45,102 bases of DNA, from NCBI RefSeq assembly GCF_001636615.1, contig NZ_LGEK01000035.1, positions 1 through 45,102 of the forward strand. Direction: 5' to 3'. A program made the position numbers and the translations under genes. How positions within the stretch are numbered: the first letter of the stretch is position 1; each line of letters begins with the position of its first letter. The notes beneath the pieces were generated by a model, which saw only the letters and a list, made by a program, of their open reading frames with translations, did not search any database and was not told the origin of the DNA. Positions 25,535 to 34,700 of this stretch are shown here, in pieces. This stretch comes from Mucilaginibacter sp. L294 (lineage in GTDB: Bacteria > Bacteroidota > Bacteroidia > Sphingobacteriales > Sphingobacteriaceae).

Positions 25535-26404
25535 TTAAGAATCGGTCGAGATAAAGATATTCAGCAACTCATTCAACTCATCTACCTTCTCTGACGAGCC
25601 AAGATGTTCGTAGGCGCTGATAAGGTTGCGCAGCACCCGTTTAATGATATCGGCATTTGAGCAGGGTTCGTAAAACTGCTTATCAAATTGCAGGTTTAGC
25701 TGTTTCAGAAACATATCCACATCCCTGCGGCCAAATATGAACCCTTTATTGAAAGCATTGATATAGAACAATATACCGCCATCAAACTCGCTTTCGCGGC
25801 TTTCGTCGAGGTAGGCAAGGATAAAGTGTTGTGGCAGGTTTACACCATAAACAGGGATATCCAGCTTTTGGGCAATGATGGAATAAATAATAGCCAGCGA
25901 GATCTGGTTGCCCTTTTTTGTTTCGAGCACCTGGCTGATGTAGCTGTTCTGTGGGTCGCGGTGATTGGTAGTGTTGCCACTAAAGCCGTGGATGCTGTAA
26001 AACACATGGTTCATCAATTTTACCTGTTCAACCGGGCTGGACTCGTTTATCATCTGGATCCAGATATCACGCTTAATAGACTCTATCTGGTTAATCACCT
26101 TCTGCTCGTCAAGGTCGGGGTATTGGTATCTGTTGATGGTGAGAATGCCCTGTAGTAAATCGAACGCGCCGCTTTGATACCAAAGTTGCAGGTCGTTTTT
26201 TACGGTGCTGAACTGGATCTCGTGTACCAGGTTGGCAATACGCTCCTGCTGTATCGGGTCGAAGGCTTGCTCAAAAGCATTCTCCAGGTATTGGATCACC
26301 TCCGGGCCGTATGAAATGAGCTTTTCATGCACATGGCCGAAGATCTCGGTATCCGGATCGTCGAGCAAACGAATTAGTGAATTTACTTCTGTAGGATTAA
26401 TCAT
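25535..26404 (-). CDS. SirB1/transglutaminase-like family protein
   Basis: 289 residues. The central part LMNHVFYSIHGFSGNTTNHRDPQNSYISQVLETKKGNQISLAIIYSIIAQKLDIPVYGVNLPQHF is typical of the SirB1 N-terminal (transglutaminase-like, non-catalytic) domain: GNQIS replaces the usual catalytic Cys context. A helical N-terminal region (1-90) and C-terminal tail (YEPCSNADIIKRVLRNLISAYEH) follow TPR-like patterns. Role unknown. Divergent from the methyltransferase across 45 bases. Confidence 0.8.
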   Translation of the reverse strand: MINPTEVNSLIRLLDDPDTEIFGHVHEKLISYGPEVIQYLENAFEQAFDPIQQERIANLVHEIQFSTVKNDLQLWYQSGAFDLLQGILTINRYQYPDLDEQKVINQIESIKRDIWIQMINESSPVEQVKLMNHVFYSIHGFSGNTTNHRDPQNSYISQVLETKKGNQISLAIIYSIIAQKLDIPVYGVNLPQHFILAYLDESRESEFDGGILFYINAFNKGFIFGRRDVDMFLKQLNLQFDKQFYEPCSNADIIKRVLRNLISAYEHLGSSEKVDELNELLNIFISTDS

Positions 26405-26449
26405 ATCACTTCATGCTAAAATACTAAACGTTTTAATATTTTTACAGCT

Positions 26450-27235
26450 ATGTTCAATTTAACGTTCGCAAAGGATTTTCTGTTGCATAGGTTTAAGTCA
26501 AAAAACCGTCATGGTTTGCACTCGCCGTTTGTGTACCGCCTGGTAGATGAGGTTATTTATGATAAAAAGCCTTATCCGGCATACGTCGCCATTGAGCAAC
26601 AACGCGACCACCTGCTGGTAGACGACCGCCATATCACCGTTACCGACCTGGGTGCGGGCTCGCATGTAAACAACAACAAGCAGAAAAAGATAAGCGATAT
26701 TACGCTAAACGCGCTAAAACCGCCTAAGCTGGCCAAGCTGCTTTATCGCCTCGCAGCGTTTACTAAACCCACAAATATTGTTGAACTGGGTACCTGCCTG
26801 GGCATAACCACCCTGTATCTGCAAGCCGCCGCGCCCAATGCCAAAGTATATACGCTGGAGGGCTGCCCGCAAACCGCTGGGGTTGCTAAAGATGTTTTCG
26901 ACAAGGCGGGAGTGAAGGACATAAATGTGATAACCGGGAATTTTGATGATACCCTGCCGGATGTGATTGCCGGGTTGGATAAACTTGATTTTGTATATAT
27001 AGACGGTAACCACCAGCGCGACGCTACCCTAAAATACTTTGAATGGTGCCTGCCCAAAGTGCACGAAGGTACCATGCTGATCTTCGATGATATTTACTGG
27101 AGCGAGGGTATGAAACAAGCCTGGGCGCAAATAAAAAGCCACCCCGATGTAACCGCAACGGTAGACTTGTATTGGATAGGCCTGGTGTTTTTTAAAACCG
27201 GCCAGGCGAAGGAGAATTTCATGATAAAGGTGTAG
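26450..27235 (+). CDS. Class I SAM-dependent methyltransferase
   Basis: 261 residues with a Rossmann-type SAM-binding domain. Motif I IVELGTCLGITTLYLQAA, an acidic residue after strand 2 (VYTLEGCPQ), KLDFVYIDGNHQRDATLKYF, then MLIFDDIYWSEGMKQAW. This resembles O-methyltransferase family 3 or similar enzymes; the substrate is unknown. A leading segment (1-95) with HGLHSPFVYRLVDEV is shared with Bacteroidota homologues. TATTTTTA at 26437-26444 may be a -7 box. The next gene starts 4 bases downstream. Confidence 0.87.
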   Translation: MFNLTFAKDFLLHRFKSKNRHGLHSPFVYRLVDEVIYDKKPYPAYVAIEQQRDHLLVDDRHITVTDLGAGSHVNNNKQKKISDITLNALKPPKLAKLLYRLAAFTKPTNIVELGTCLGITTLYLQAAAPNAKVYTLEGCPQTAGVAKDVFDKAGVKDINVITGNFDDTLPDVIAGLDKLDFVYIDGNHQRDATLKYFEWCLPKVHEGTMLIFDDIYWSEGMKQAWAQIKSHPDVTATVDLYWIGLVFFKTGQAKENFMIKV

Positions 27236-27239
27236 GCAG

Positions 27240-27749
27240 ATGAAAGTATGCTTACTCTTTTTATTTTTCTGGATAGCATCTTTACAGGTAATAGGGTTGC
27301 CTGGTTGGTTCGCAAAATCGTTTAACGATAAAAAACTGAATGAACGATATGTGATTATCAAACCTGTTAAGCCATACTTTTTAGAAGCCGATTTTACCGG
27401 GGATAAAATAACCGATGTAGCTGTGCAGGTGGTTGACAAAAAGAGTAAGAAAAGAGGCATACTGATCATTAACGGAGGGACCAATAAACATTATATTTTT
27501 GGTGCAGGATATAAGTTTGCCAACGAGGTTTTTGATGATACCAACTGGTTGGATGGATGGAACCTTCACAAAAATAAGGTTGCTTATAAAACATTGTTTG
27601 ATGCCAATGGTGACATCTCCGGAAGCAAAAAAGTGAAAGTTTCTCATCCTGCCATTTCTATCTATGCTATTGAAGATGGGAGTGAGCTGGCCGGGGCTTT
27701 AATTTACTGGAACGGAACAAAATACATCTCTATTCACCAGGGGGAATAG
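27240..27749 (+). CDS. Small secreted protein of unknown function
   Basis: 169 residues with a signal peptide (MKVCLLFLFFWIASLQVIG). The segment FLEADFTGDKITDVAVQVVD resembles a VCBS/FG-GAP-type calcium-binding strand turn, and GILIINGGTNKHYIFGAG supports a beta-propeller-like blade, but only one or two blades would fit. I do not assign a function. It follows the methyltransferase by 4 bases (same operon) and is convergent with the barrel gene 9 bases away. Confidence 0.72.
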   Translation: MKVCLLFLFFWIASLQVIGLPGWFAKSFNDKKLNERYVIIKPVKPYFLEADFTGDKITDVAVQVVDKKSKKRGILIINGGTNKHYIFGAGYKFANEVFDDTNWLDGWNLHKNKVAYKTLFDANGDISGSKKVKVSHPAISIYAIEDGSELAGALIYWNGTKYISIHQGE

Positions 27750-27758
27750 TTTAATTCT

Positions 27759-28895
27759 CTAAAACGCTTCTCCTAATCCCACATATACACCACTTTGCCT
27801 GCTTTCGCCGGGCCGTTTTTCGCCAACGCCGTAATCAACACGAATGCTGAGGCCTTTTTGTACATCAAAGAAGTAACGCAGGCCACCGCCGTAGTTGGGC
27901 TTTAGTTGGTCAGCGCTAAACTCCTTGTTAAATACTTCGCCGCCGCCTATAAAACCCACTATGCCAAAGCGCTCGCTCATGCGGTAACGCAGTTCGGTTT
28001 GGCCGGCTATCATGTTACGGTCGCGGAAACGGCCATTGTAGTAGCCGCGCATCATCTCGTCGCTACCCAGGGTAGGTAAGAGGTAAAACGGCGATTGGCT
28101 GCCCGTCATGTTCTGGCTTTGTACATCAAACCCTAAAACAAATTTTTTGCTTAATGCTACAAAGTGGGTAAGCTCTACATTTAAAAAGCCACCACTATAA
28201 CCGCTGTTGCCACCTATGCCACTCATCATGTTAAAATAGCTGGTTATTGTACTTCCTTTGGTGGTGTAAGTATTGTTGTTGCGGCTGTCGAATATAAAGC
28301 TTGGGCCAATATAAAGGATAGAACCACCGTGTTTACCCTCGATGGCTGGGTCGGTAGCGAAAATACCGGTGCCTTCTTGATCATTAAAACGGTAATCATA
28401 GCCACCGGCAACCAGGCCTATGTAAATATTACTGCCTATCTTTTTTTCGCCGGTAAGGGTTACACGTACCCGTTTCTGGCCCAGCCTGTCGGCATCGGCC
28501 TTTGCGGTGTTATTGCCAATGCCATAAAAATCAAATGGGAAGTTGATGTACCCTACCTGCCCCGTAAAATGATAATTATTATGCGGTGCCCAGTAGCTGC
28601 TGCTTAGGTTTAAGCGGCTCTGGCCTTTAGTGGTTAGGGTAGCGTAGGCAAATATGTTTGATACCCGGGTATCATTGCCCAGGGTATCGGTATAAAAAGA
28701 GTAAAGCGCCGATCCGCCTGCTTCCAGCCCGGTTTCGGGGGCCGAGCTTATAACGGGTAAAACAACAAAGCTCCCTTTTTTAGTGGTATCCTTCTCAAAA
28801 TACATTTTGCGGATAAACTTGGGCAATATTTTTACCTGGGCAAAAAGGGGCTGTACAAGTACAAGTAGTAATAAAACGGTAGTAAGTTTCTTCAT
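27759..28895 (-). CDS. Omp85-type outer-membrane beta-barrel protein
   Basis: 378 residues from ATG 28895, where the signal peptide MKKLTTVLLLLVLVQPLFAQ begins; the upstream in-frame start at 28910 overlaps a TACCTTTA promoter-like box. The barrel resembles the C-terminal half of BamA/TamA (bacterial surface antigen domain): an MRGYYNGRFRDR loop like the VRGY/RGF motif of Omp85 proteins, KGSTITSYFNMM strands, and a terminal aromatic (VGLGEAF). No POTRA domains, so it is a lone barrel. Role possibly in transport or in lipid handling. Confidence 0.85.
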   Translation of the reverse strand: MKKLTTVLLLLVLVQPLFAQVKILPKFIRKMYFEKDTTKKGSFVVLPVISSAPETGLEAGGSALYSFYTDTLGNDTRVSNIFAYATLTTKGQSRLNLSSSYWAPHNNYHFTGQVGYINFPFDFYGIGNNTAKADADRLGQKRVRVTLTGEKKIGSNIYIGLVAGGYDYRFNDQEGTGIFATDPAIEGKHGGSILYIGPSFIFDSRNNNTYTTKGSTITSYFNMMSGIGGNSGYSGGFLNVELTHFVALSKKFVLGFDVQSQNMTGSQSPFYLLPTLGSDEMMRGYYNGRFRDRNMIAGQTELRYRMSERFGIVGFIGGGEVFNKEFSADQLKPNYGGGLRYFFDVQKGLSIRVDYGVGEKRPGESRQSGVYVGLGEAF

Positions 28896-28977
28896 ACAAT
28901 ATAGTGCCATAAAGGTAAATTTAAAGCACTTGTTTTACTGAATTTGTAATTTAAAATTCTGATGTGCACAAAATACC

Positions 28978-28985
28978 TACTTTTG
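28978..28985 (+). promoter_or_regulatory. Putative -7 box of the deoxyhypusine synthase-like gene (TACTTTTG)
   Basis: A perfect TAnnTTTG match, 23 bases before ATG 29009. The gene therefore has its own promoter. Confidence 0.5.
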
Positions 28986-29008
28986 CACAATAAATAAGAG
29001 CAAATAAT

Positions 29009-29989
29009 ATGAGCACAGTAAGAGGCCCAATATCTCAGTTTATCGAGAAAAATTACCTGCATTTTAATGCAGCGGCATTAATGGATGCAGCCAAAGGTTA
29101 TGAAACGCATTTAACCGAGGGTGGCAAAATGATGGTGACCATAGCAGGCGCTATGAGCACGGCAGAGTTAGGTATTTCACTTGCCGAGATGATCCGCGAG
29201 GGTAAAATTGATATCATATCATGTACCGGTGCAAACCTTGAAGAGGATATCATGAACCTGGTAGCGCATTCGCACTACAAACGCGTGCCAAATTACCGCG
29301 ACCTTAGTCCGCAGGACGAGTGGGATTTGTTAGAGAACCACTACAACCGTGTTACCGATACCTGCATCCCGGAGGAAGAAGCCTTCCGCAGGTTACAAAA
29401 ACATATTTACAAGATCTGGAAAGATGCTGATACCGCCGGCGAGCGCTATTTCCCGCATGAATTTATGTACAAAATATTACTGAGCGGCGAGTTGGAGCAA
29501 TACTATGAGATTGATCCAAAAAACTCTTGGATGCTGGCTGCTGCCGAAAGGAACCTGCCAATTGTTGTACCGGGGTGGGAAGATTCTACCATGGGTAACA
29601 TATTTGCATCGTACGTTATAAAAGGCGAGGTAAAAGCAACCACCATGAAAAGTGGTATCGAATATATGGCATGGCTGGCCGGCTGGTATCCCGAAAATTC
29701 GGGTGGTAAAGGCGTAGGCTTTTTCCAGATAGGCGGTGGTATAGCCGGCGATTTCCCGATTTGCGTTGTGCCGATGCTTTACCAGGATATGGAAATGCAG
29801 GATATCCCATTCTGGAGTTACTTTTGCCAGGTGAGCGATTCTACAACCTCATACGGTTCGTACTCGGGCGCTGTGCCAAACGAAAAAATAACCTGGGGCA
29901 AGCTGGATATTAACACGCCAAAGTTTATTGTAGAGAGCGATGCTACCATAGTTGTGCCGTTAATATTTGCATGGATATTGAAACAATAA
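29009..29989 (+). CDS. Deoxyhypusine synthase-like enzyme (polyamine aminobutyl transferase family)
   Basis: 326 residues, close to the family length. The family signature is visible: MVTIAGAMSTAELGISLAEMI, IDIISCTGANLEED, RNLPIVVPGWEDSTMGN, GKGVGFFQIGGGIAGDFPI, and PNEKITWGKLDINTPKFIVESDATIVVPL. Lys298 in WGK aligns with the lysine that forms the covalent intermediate in the eukaryotic enzyme. Bacteria have no eIF5A, so hypusination is unlikely; family members can instead make homospermidine or a related polyamine from spermidine or putrescine using NAD. It has its own promoter box and is followed by a hairpin and by a relic of its 3' end. I cannot tell the substrate. Confidence 0.9.
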   Translation: MSTVRGPISQFIEKNYLHFNAAALMDAAKGYETHLTEGGKMMVTIAGAMSTAELGISLAEMIREGKIDIISCTGANLEEDIMNLVAHSHYKRVPNYRDLSPQDEWDLLENHYNRVTDTCIPEEEAFRRLQKHIYKIWKDADTAGERYFPHEFMYKILLSGELEQYYEIDPKNSWMLAAAERNLPIVVPGWEDSTMGNIFASYVIKGEVKATTMKSGIEYMAWLAGWYPENSGGKGVGFFQIGGGIAGDFPICVVPMLYQDMEMQDIPFWSYFCQVSDSTTSYGSYSGAVPNEKITWGKLDINTPKFIVESDATIVVPLIFAWILKQ

Positions 29990-30011
29990 GTAACATATAA
30001 AATAATAAAGA

Positions 30012-30039
30012 GGGCCTTTTGGAGAAATTCAAGAGGCCC
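30012..30039 (+). terminator. Hairpin/terminator after the deoxyhypusine synthase-like gene
   Basis: GGGCCTTTTG (30012-30021) pairs with CAAGAGGCCC (30030-30039), one U-G wobble, 8-base loop. Only a short T-run follows, so strength is uncertain. Confidence 0.6.
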
Positions 30040-30152
30040 GCTTTATTGATGCGTTTAGTAATAATTGCATCTTAAATGATAAGCCTATAAATATTGCGGG
30101 TATAATTAATAGTTTACCAATATTGTTATTAAGTAAAATAAGTTGCAATTTT

Positions 30153-30207
30153 AATGCAACCCTGGTACACGGGCTGTTTGATATTAGCCTGGATATTAAA
30201 ACAATAA
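30153..30207 (+). pseudogene. Relic of the 3' end of a deoxyhypusine synthase-like gene
   Basis: Bases 30181-30207 code for ILAWILKQ-stop and match the last nine codons of the intact gene (29963-29989, IFAWILKQ-stop) at 24 of 27 positions by eye; all three differences are in third codon positions. Just before, 30153-30176 encodes NATLVHGL in another frame, matching DATIVVPL, with a 4-base insertion between. This looks like a decayed second copy. The rest of the 471-base gap 29990-30460 holds two hairpins and the actA promoter; I see no other gene. Confidence 0.65.
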
Positions 30208-30265
30208 TTAAGTTTTGGAAGTATGTATTGGTACTGTCTTTTAACCCATGCAACCTGTATTTGAC

Positions 30266-30299
30266 AAAAAAGCCTTTGAATGATATTTAAAGGGCTTTT
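30266..30299 (+). terminator. Hairpin after the relic, terminator-like
   Basis: AAAAGCCTTT (30268-30277) pairs with AAAGGGCTTTT (30289-30299) with one bulged G and a loop of about 11 bases; an A-run precedes and T-run ends it. It lies 60 bases past the relic's stop and before the actA promoter. Confidence 0.55.
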
Positions 30300-30345
30300 C
30301 TTAATAATTTAGAACGATTATAAATTAGATATTGCTGTCATTATA

Positions 30346-30378
30346 TTGTCAGCGATACTGTAATAAATTATACTTTTG
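30346..30378 (+). promoter_or_regulatory. Putative promoter of the respiratory cluster
   Basis: TTG (30346-30348), 22 bases, then TACTTTTG (30371-30378), in line with the Bacteroidota -33/-7 pattern. The leader to actA ATG 30461 would be about 75-80 bases. No other strong box was seen until the gap before ctaA, so this may drive the whole cluster. Confidence 0.55.
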
Positions 30379-30460
30379 TGCCTGAAAAAGTGCCAAAAAC
30401 ATACAGCTCTACGTCAGTTTAACACTTTAATATAAAAATTATTTAGCATAAATACCTTTT

Positions 30461-31726
30461 ATGAGAAATATCTCATTGATTTTTAAACAGTTTTCAAGGT
30501 CGGTTTTACTAGTTGCCGGTTTGGTTGTTTGTGGCTTAACAGCCCATGCGCAAACAGATGCAGCAAAAGGTGAAGCTATATTTAAGGCCAAGTGTACCGC
30601 GTGTCATAAAATAGATACGCGTATGACCGGCCCGGCCTTAGGTCCGAAGCTTACAGAAGAGACCGACGACGCCTATTTGACCAAGTGGATCCAAAACAAC
30701 CAGGCATTAATTGCTGCCAAGAACCCAAAGGCGGTTAAAATCTTTAATGAATTTAACCAGGCGGGAATGACGGTATTTGCCGAGTTGAGCGATGCTGATG
30801 TGGGTAATGTTATTACTTATATCCGTGCCGATTGGAAAAAGATCCAGGAGGATAAAGCAAAAGCACCAGTTAGTGCTACGCCAGAAGATAAAGGCCCAAG
30901 CAGCCTGGTTATCTGGGGTTTGTTAGGCGTTATTGTTATCGCTTTCGTTGTTATCCTTGTATTAAACAAAGTAATTGCAACGCTTGAGCGTTTGTTGCTT
31001 AACAAACAAGGCATACTACTTGAAGAAGATGCTGAAGAAGAAAAAGTAAAAACAGACCGCGCAGCAACTTTCAAAAAGCTGCTGAAAAACAAAAAACTTG
31101 TATTCTTCGTAATACTTTGCGGTACCATTGCAATGGGCAGCTTTAGCTGGGTAACCATGTGGAACACCAACGTTCACCAGGGATACCAACCGGTACAGCC
31201 TATCAAATACTCGCATGAGTTGCACGCCGGCGCTATGAAAATAGAGTGCCAGTACTGCCACACCGGCGCGTTCAAATCTAAAAACGCTTCAATACCATCA
31301 TTGAACGTTTGTATGAACTGCCACAAATCTGTTAAAACAGAGTCGCCCGAGATTCATAAAATTTATGATGCTTTGGGTTATGACCCTAACACCGCTAAAT
31401 ACGATAGCACTAAAGCTAAACCAATACAGTGGGTACGTATACACAACCTGCCGGATCTGGCTTACTTTAACCACTCGCAACACGTTAAGGTTGGCGCTAT
31501 TAAATGCCAAACTTGCCACGGCCCGGTTGAAACCATGAAAGAGGTTTACCAGTACTCGCCATTAACAATGAAATGGTGTATACAGTGCCACAAACGTACC
31601 GAGGTTAACGGTAAAGGCAATGCTTATTACGATAGCATACTTGCTGCCCACGATAAAATTAAAAAGGGTGAGAAAGTTACTGCGGCAGTGTTAGGCGGTA
31701 TTGAGTGTGCTAAGTGCCACTATTAA
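30461..31726 (+). CDS. actA: Alternative complex III multiheme cytochrome c subunit ActA
   Basis: 421 residues, exported c-type cytochrome subunit of the quinol:electron acceptor oxidoreductase. Six CxxCH sites: one in an N-terminal class I-like domain after the signal peptide (Cys45-His49), and five in the C-terminal part (263-267, 284-288, 349-353, 373-377, 416-420). Membrane segments lie at about 148-170 and 211-234. The five-heme part is the ordinary ActA; the N-terminal mono-heme domain is an extra module that may carry electrons to the oxidase. The last heme site is at the very C-terminus. The first gene of the cluster. Confidence 0.94.
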   Translation: MRNISLIFKQFSRSVLLVAGLVVCGLTAHAQTDAAKGEAIFKAKCTACHKIDTRMTGPALGPKLTEETDDAYLTKWIQNNQALIAAKNPKAVKIFNEFNQAGMTVFAELSDADVGNVITYIRADWKKIQEDKAKAPVSATPEDKGPSSLVIWGLLGVIVIAFVVILVLNKVIATLERLLLNKQGILLEEDAEEEKVKTDRAATFKKLLKNKKLVFFVILCGTIAMGSFSWVTMWNTNVHQGYQPVQPIKYSHELHAGAMKIECQYCHTGAFKSKNASIPSLNVCMNCHKSVKTESPEIHKIYDALGYDPNTAKYDSTKAKPIQWVRIHNLPDLAYFNHSQHVKVGAIKCQTCHGPVETMKEVYQYSPLTMKWCIQCHKRTEVNGKGNAYYDSILAAHDKIKKGEKVTAAVLGGIECAKCHY

Positions 31727-31767
31727 TAATTATCAAGAACAGTACATTACAGTTTATATAACTATAA

Positions 31768-34700
31768 ATGGATAGCAATAAAAAATACTGGAAAGGTTTA
31801 GAAGAACTGAACAAAACACCAGAATTTGTTGAGAAAAATAAACACGAGTTTGCCGAGCCAATCCCTATTGAAGAGGTTTTAAGCGGTGGCGGCCTTATGG
31901 GCAAAACCCCCCGTCGCGACTTTTTAAAGGCGCTGGGCTTTGGTGTGGGTGCGGTTACTTTAGCGGCTTGCCAAAAAGTACCTGTACACAAATCAATCCC
32001 ATACTTAATAAAACCAGAGGAGGTAACACCGGGTATAGCCAACTACTACTCATCAACTTATGATGGTAGCGCAATATTGGTAAAAACCCGCGAAGGCCGC
32101 CCTATTAAAGTAGAGGGTAACCCTAACGATCTTTTATCAAAAGGTGGCTTAAGCGCACAGGCGCAAGCATCAGTGCTTGAACTGTATGATAACAGCCGAG
32201 TGCAGGACCCGCAACAAAATGGCAGCACAGCAGGTTGGGCGCAGATAGATGCTTTTGTTAAGAACGAACTTGCAGCTATTGCGGCAAGCGGCAAAACCAT
32301 CAGTATTGTAACTTCAACCGTACACAGCCCGTCTACCCAGGCTGTTATTAACGATTTCATAGCCAAATATCCTACTGCAAAACACGTAAGTTATGATGCA
32401 GTATCATATACAGGTATTATAAAAGCTAACCAAAACAGTTTTGGTAAAGCGGTATTACCACACTACAACTTTGATAAGGCAGATATCATTGTAAGCTTCG
32501 CGGCCGATTTCCTTGGAACTTGGATCTCTGGCGAAGAGTTTACCCGCCAGTACGTATCAAACAGGAACAACAAATCGCTCGAAGAGAAAAAGATGTCACG
32601 TCACATCCAGTTTGAGAGCGGTATGAGCCTTACCGGTACCAATGCTGATGTGCGTATCGCCATTAAACCATCTGAAGAGGGTGTTGCACTGGTTAACCTT
32701 TACAATGCATTATCAGGTACTACATTACCAGGTTCAAGAAAATTAACTACCGCTAACGCTGATAAAGCTATTCTGCTGGTAGCTGCCGAATTAAAAGCAG
32801 CTAAAGGCAAAGCTTTAGTAGTTTGTGGTTCAAACGATGTTGCTACACAAGTATTGGTAAACGCCATTAACTCGTTATTAGGCAGCTACGGTACTACAAT
32901 TGACCTGGATAACCCATCACGCCAGTACGCCGGTAACGATGGTGAAATTGTTGATTTTATCACCCAGGCAAAAAATGGTACAGTTGGTGCGGCATTATTC
33001 CTTGATGCTAACCCTGCTTATGATTACCATTCGGCAGATGCGGTTAAGGATGCGCTTAAAAATGTTCGCCTTAAAGTATCTTTCTCTGATCACGCTGATG
33101 AGACCACTGCACTTTGTAACATCATTGCACCAAACCACCACTATTTAGAGTCGTGGGGTGATGATAGCTCGATTGAGGGTTATTATACAGTAATGCAGCC
33201 AACCATTAACCCGGTTTACAACACCCGCCAGGCCGAGCAAAGCTTGCTGGTATGGAGCGATAACGCGGTTAAAGATTACTACACATACGTTAGAAATAAC
33301 TGGAACAATAACCTGTTAGCCAAAGGCGGTTTATCTGGCCAGGCTGGTTGGGAAACATTATTGCAAACAGGTTTTGTATTAGCAGCACCGGTTGCAGCTG
33401 GTGCCTATACCTTTAACTATGACCTTAACGCGGTTGCACAAACCGTATTAAACCAAAGCGCAAAATTAGCAGAAGCTAAAGTTGAGCTGCAGGTGTATCA
33501 AAACACTGCCATGCGCGATGGTAAAAAAGCAAATAACCCATGGTTGCAGGAGCTGCCTGATCCGGTATCTAAAGTTACCTGGGACAACTTTGCCGCCATG
33601 TCTCCGTCTGATATCAAAACTTTAGGCCTTGATGAATTTGAGGTTATTAAGATTGAAGCTAACGGTTACACAGTAACGTTACCAGTATTGTCACAACCGG
33701 GCCAAACGCCGGGTACAGTATCAATAGCTGTTGGTTACGGCCGCACAGCAGCAGGTTTGGTTGGTAACAATGTAGGTAAAAACGCTTATCCTTTCCTTAG
33801 CTTCCGCAATGGTACGTTCCAAACTACGGCAGCAGCTACAATAGCTGGTACAGGCGATATATTCCCGCTTTCGCAAACACAAACGCACCATTCATTTGAA
33901 GGCCGTAATGTTATACGCGAAGCAAGCTTTACCGAGTACAAAAAGAACCCGGCAGCCGGCAGCGGTAAAGAAGGCGAAGAAGAAAAGATGTTTGACCTTT
34001 GGGAAAACACTAACGAAGATCATATTCACGCGCGCCCTGTTTATGACTGGGTTATGGCTATCGACTTAAATGCATGTACAGGTTGCGGCGCTTGCGTTGT
34101 AGCATGTAGCGCAGAAAACAACATTCCTGTTGTTGGTAAAGAAGAAGTTGGCCGTCGCCGCGAGATGCACTGGATCCGTATTGACCGTTACTACAGCTTT
34201 GCTCAGAACGGTGGTGCCAAAGCCGACGAGAAAACCGGTAAGGTTACCAAAGAAAAAGAAATTGCTAAGCTTGATAACTTTAGCGATGTATCGGTTGTTC
34301 ACCAGCCAATGCTTTGCCAGCACTGCGACCACGCACCTTGCGAAACTGTGTGCCCGGTATTAGCTACTACGCACTCGTCTGAAGGGTTAAACATGATGGC
34401 ATACAACCGTTGCGTTGGTACACGTTACTGCGCAAACAACTGCCCGTACAAAGTGCGCCGCTTTAACTGGTTCAACTACTGGAACGATTCGCGCTTTGAT
34501 AACTACCTGAATAACGAGCATACACAATTAGTACTTAACCCTGATGTTACTACACGTTTCCGTGGGGTTATGGAAAAATGTTCAATGTGTGTACAACGTA
34601 TACAAGCAGGTAAGTTACAGGCTAAAATGGAAAAACGCCCGCTTAGGGATGGTGAGGTTAAAGTAGCCTGCCAGCAAACCTGTTCTGCAAACGCTATTGT

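Noticed and set aside
29009..29989. Protein hypusination of eIF5A
   Set aside because: Bacteria have no eIF5A substrate; a polyamine product or another acceptor is more likely.
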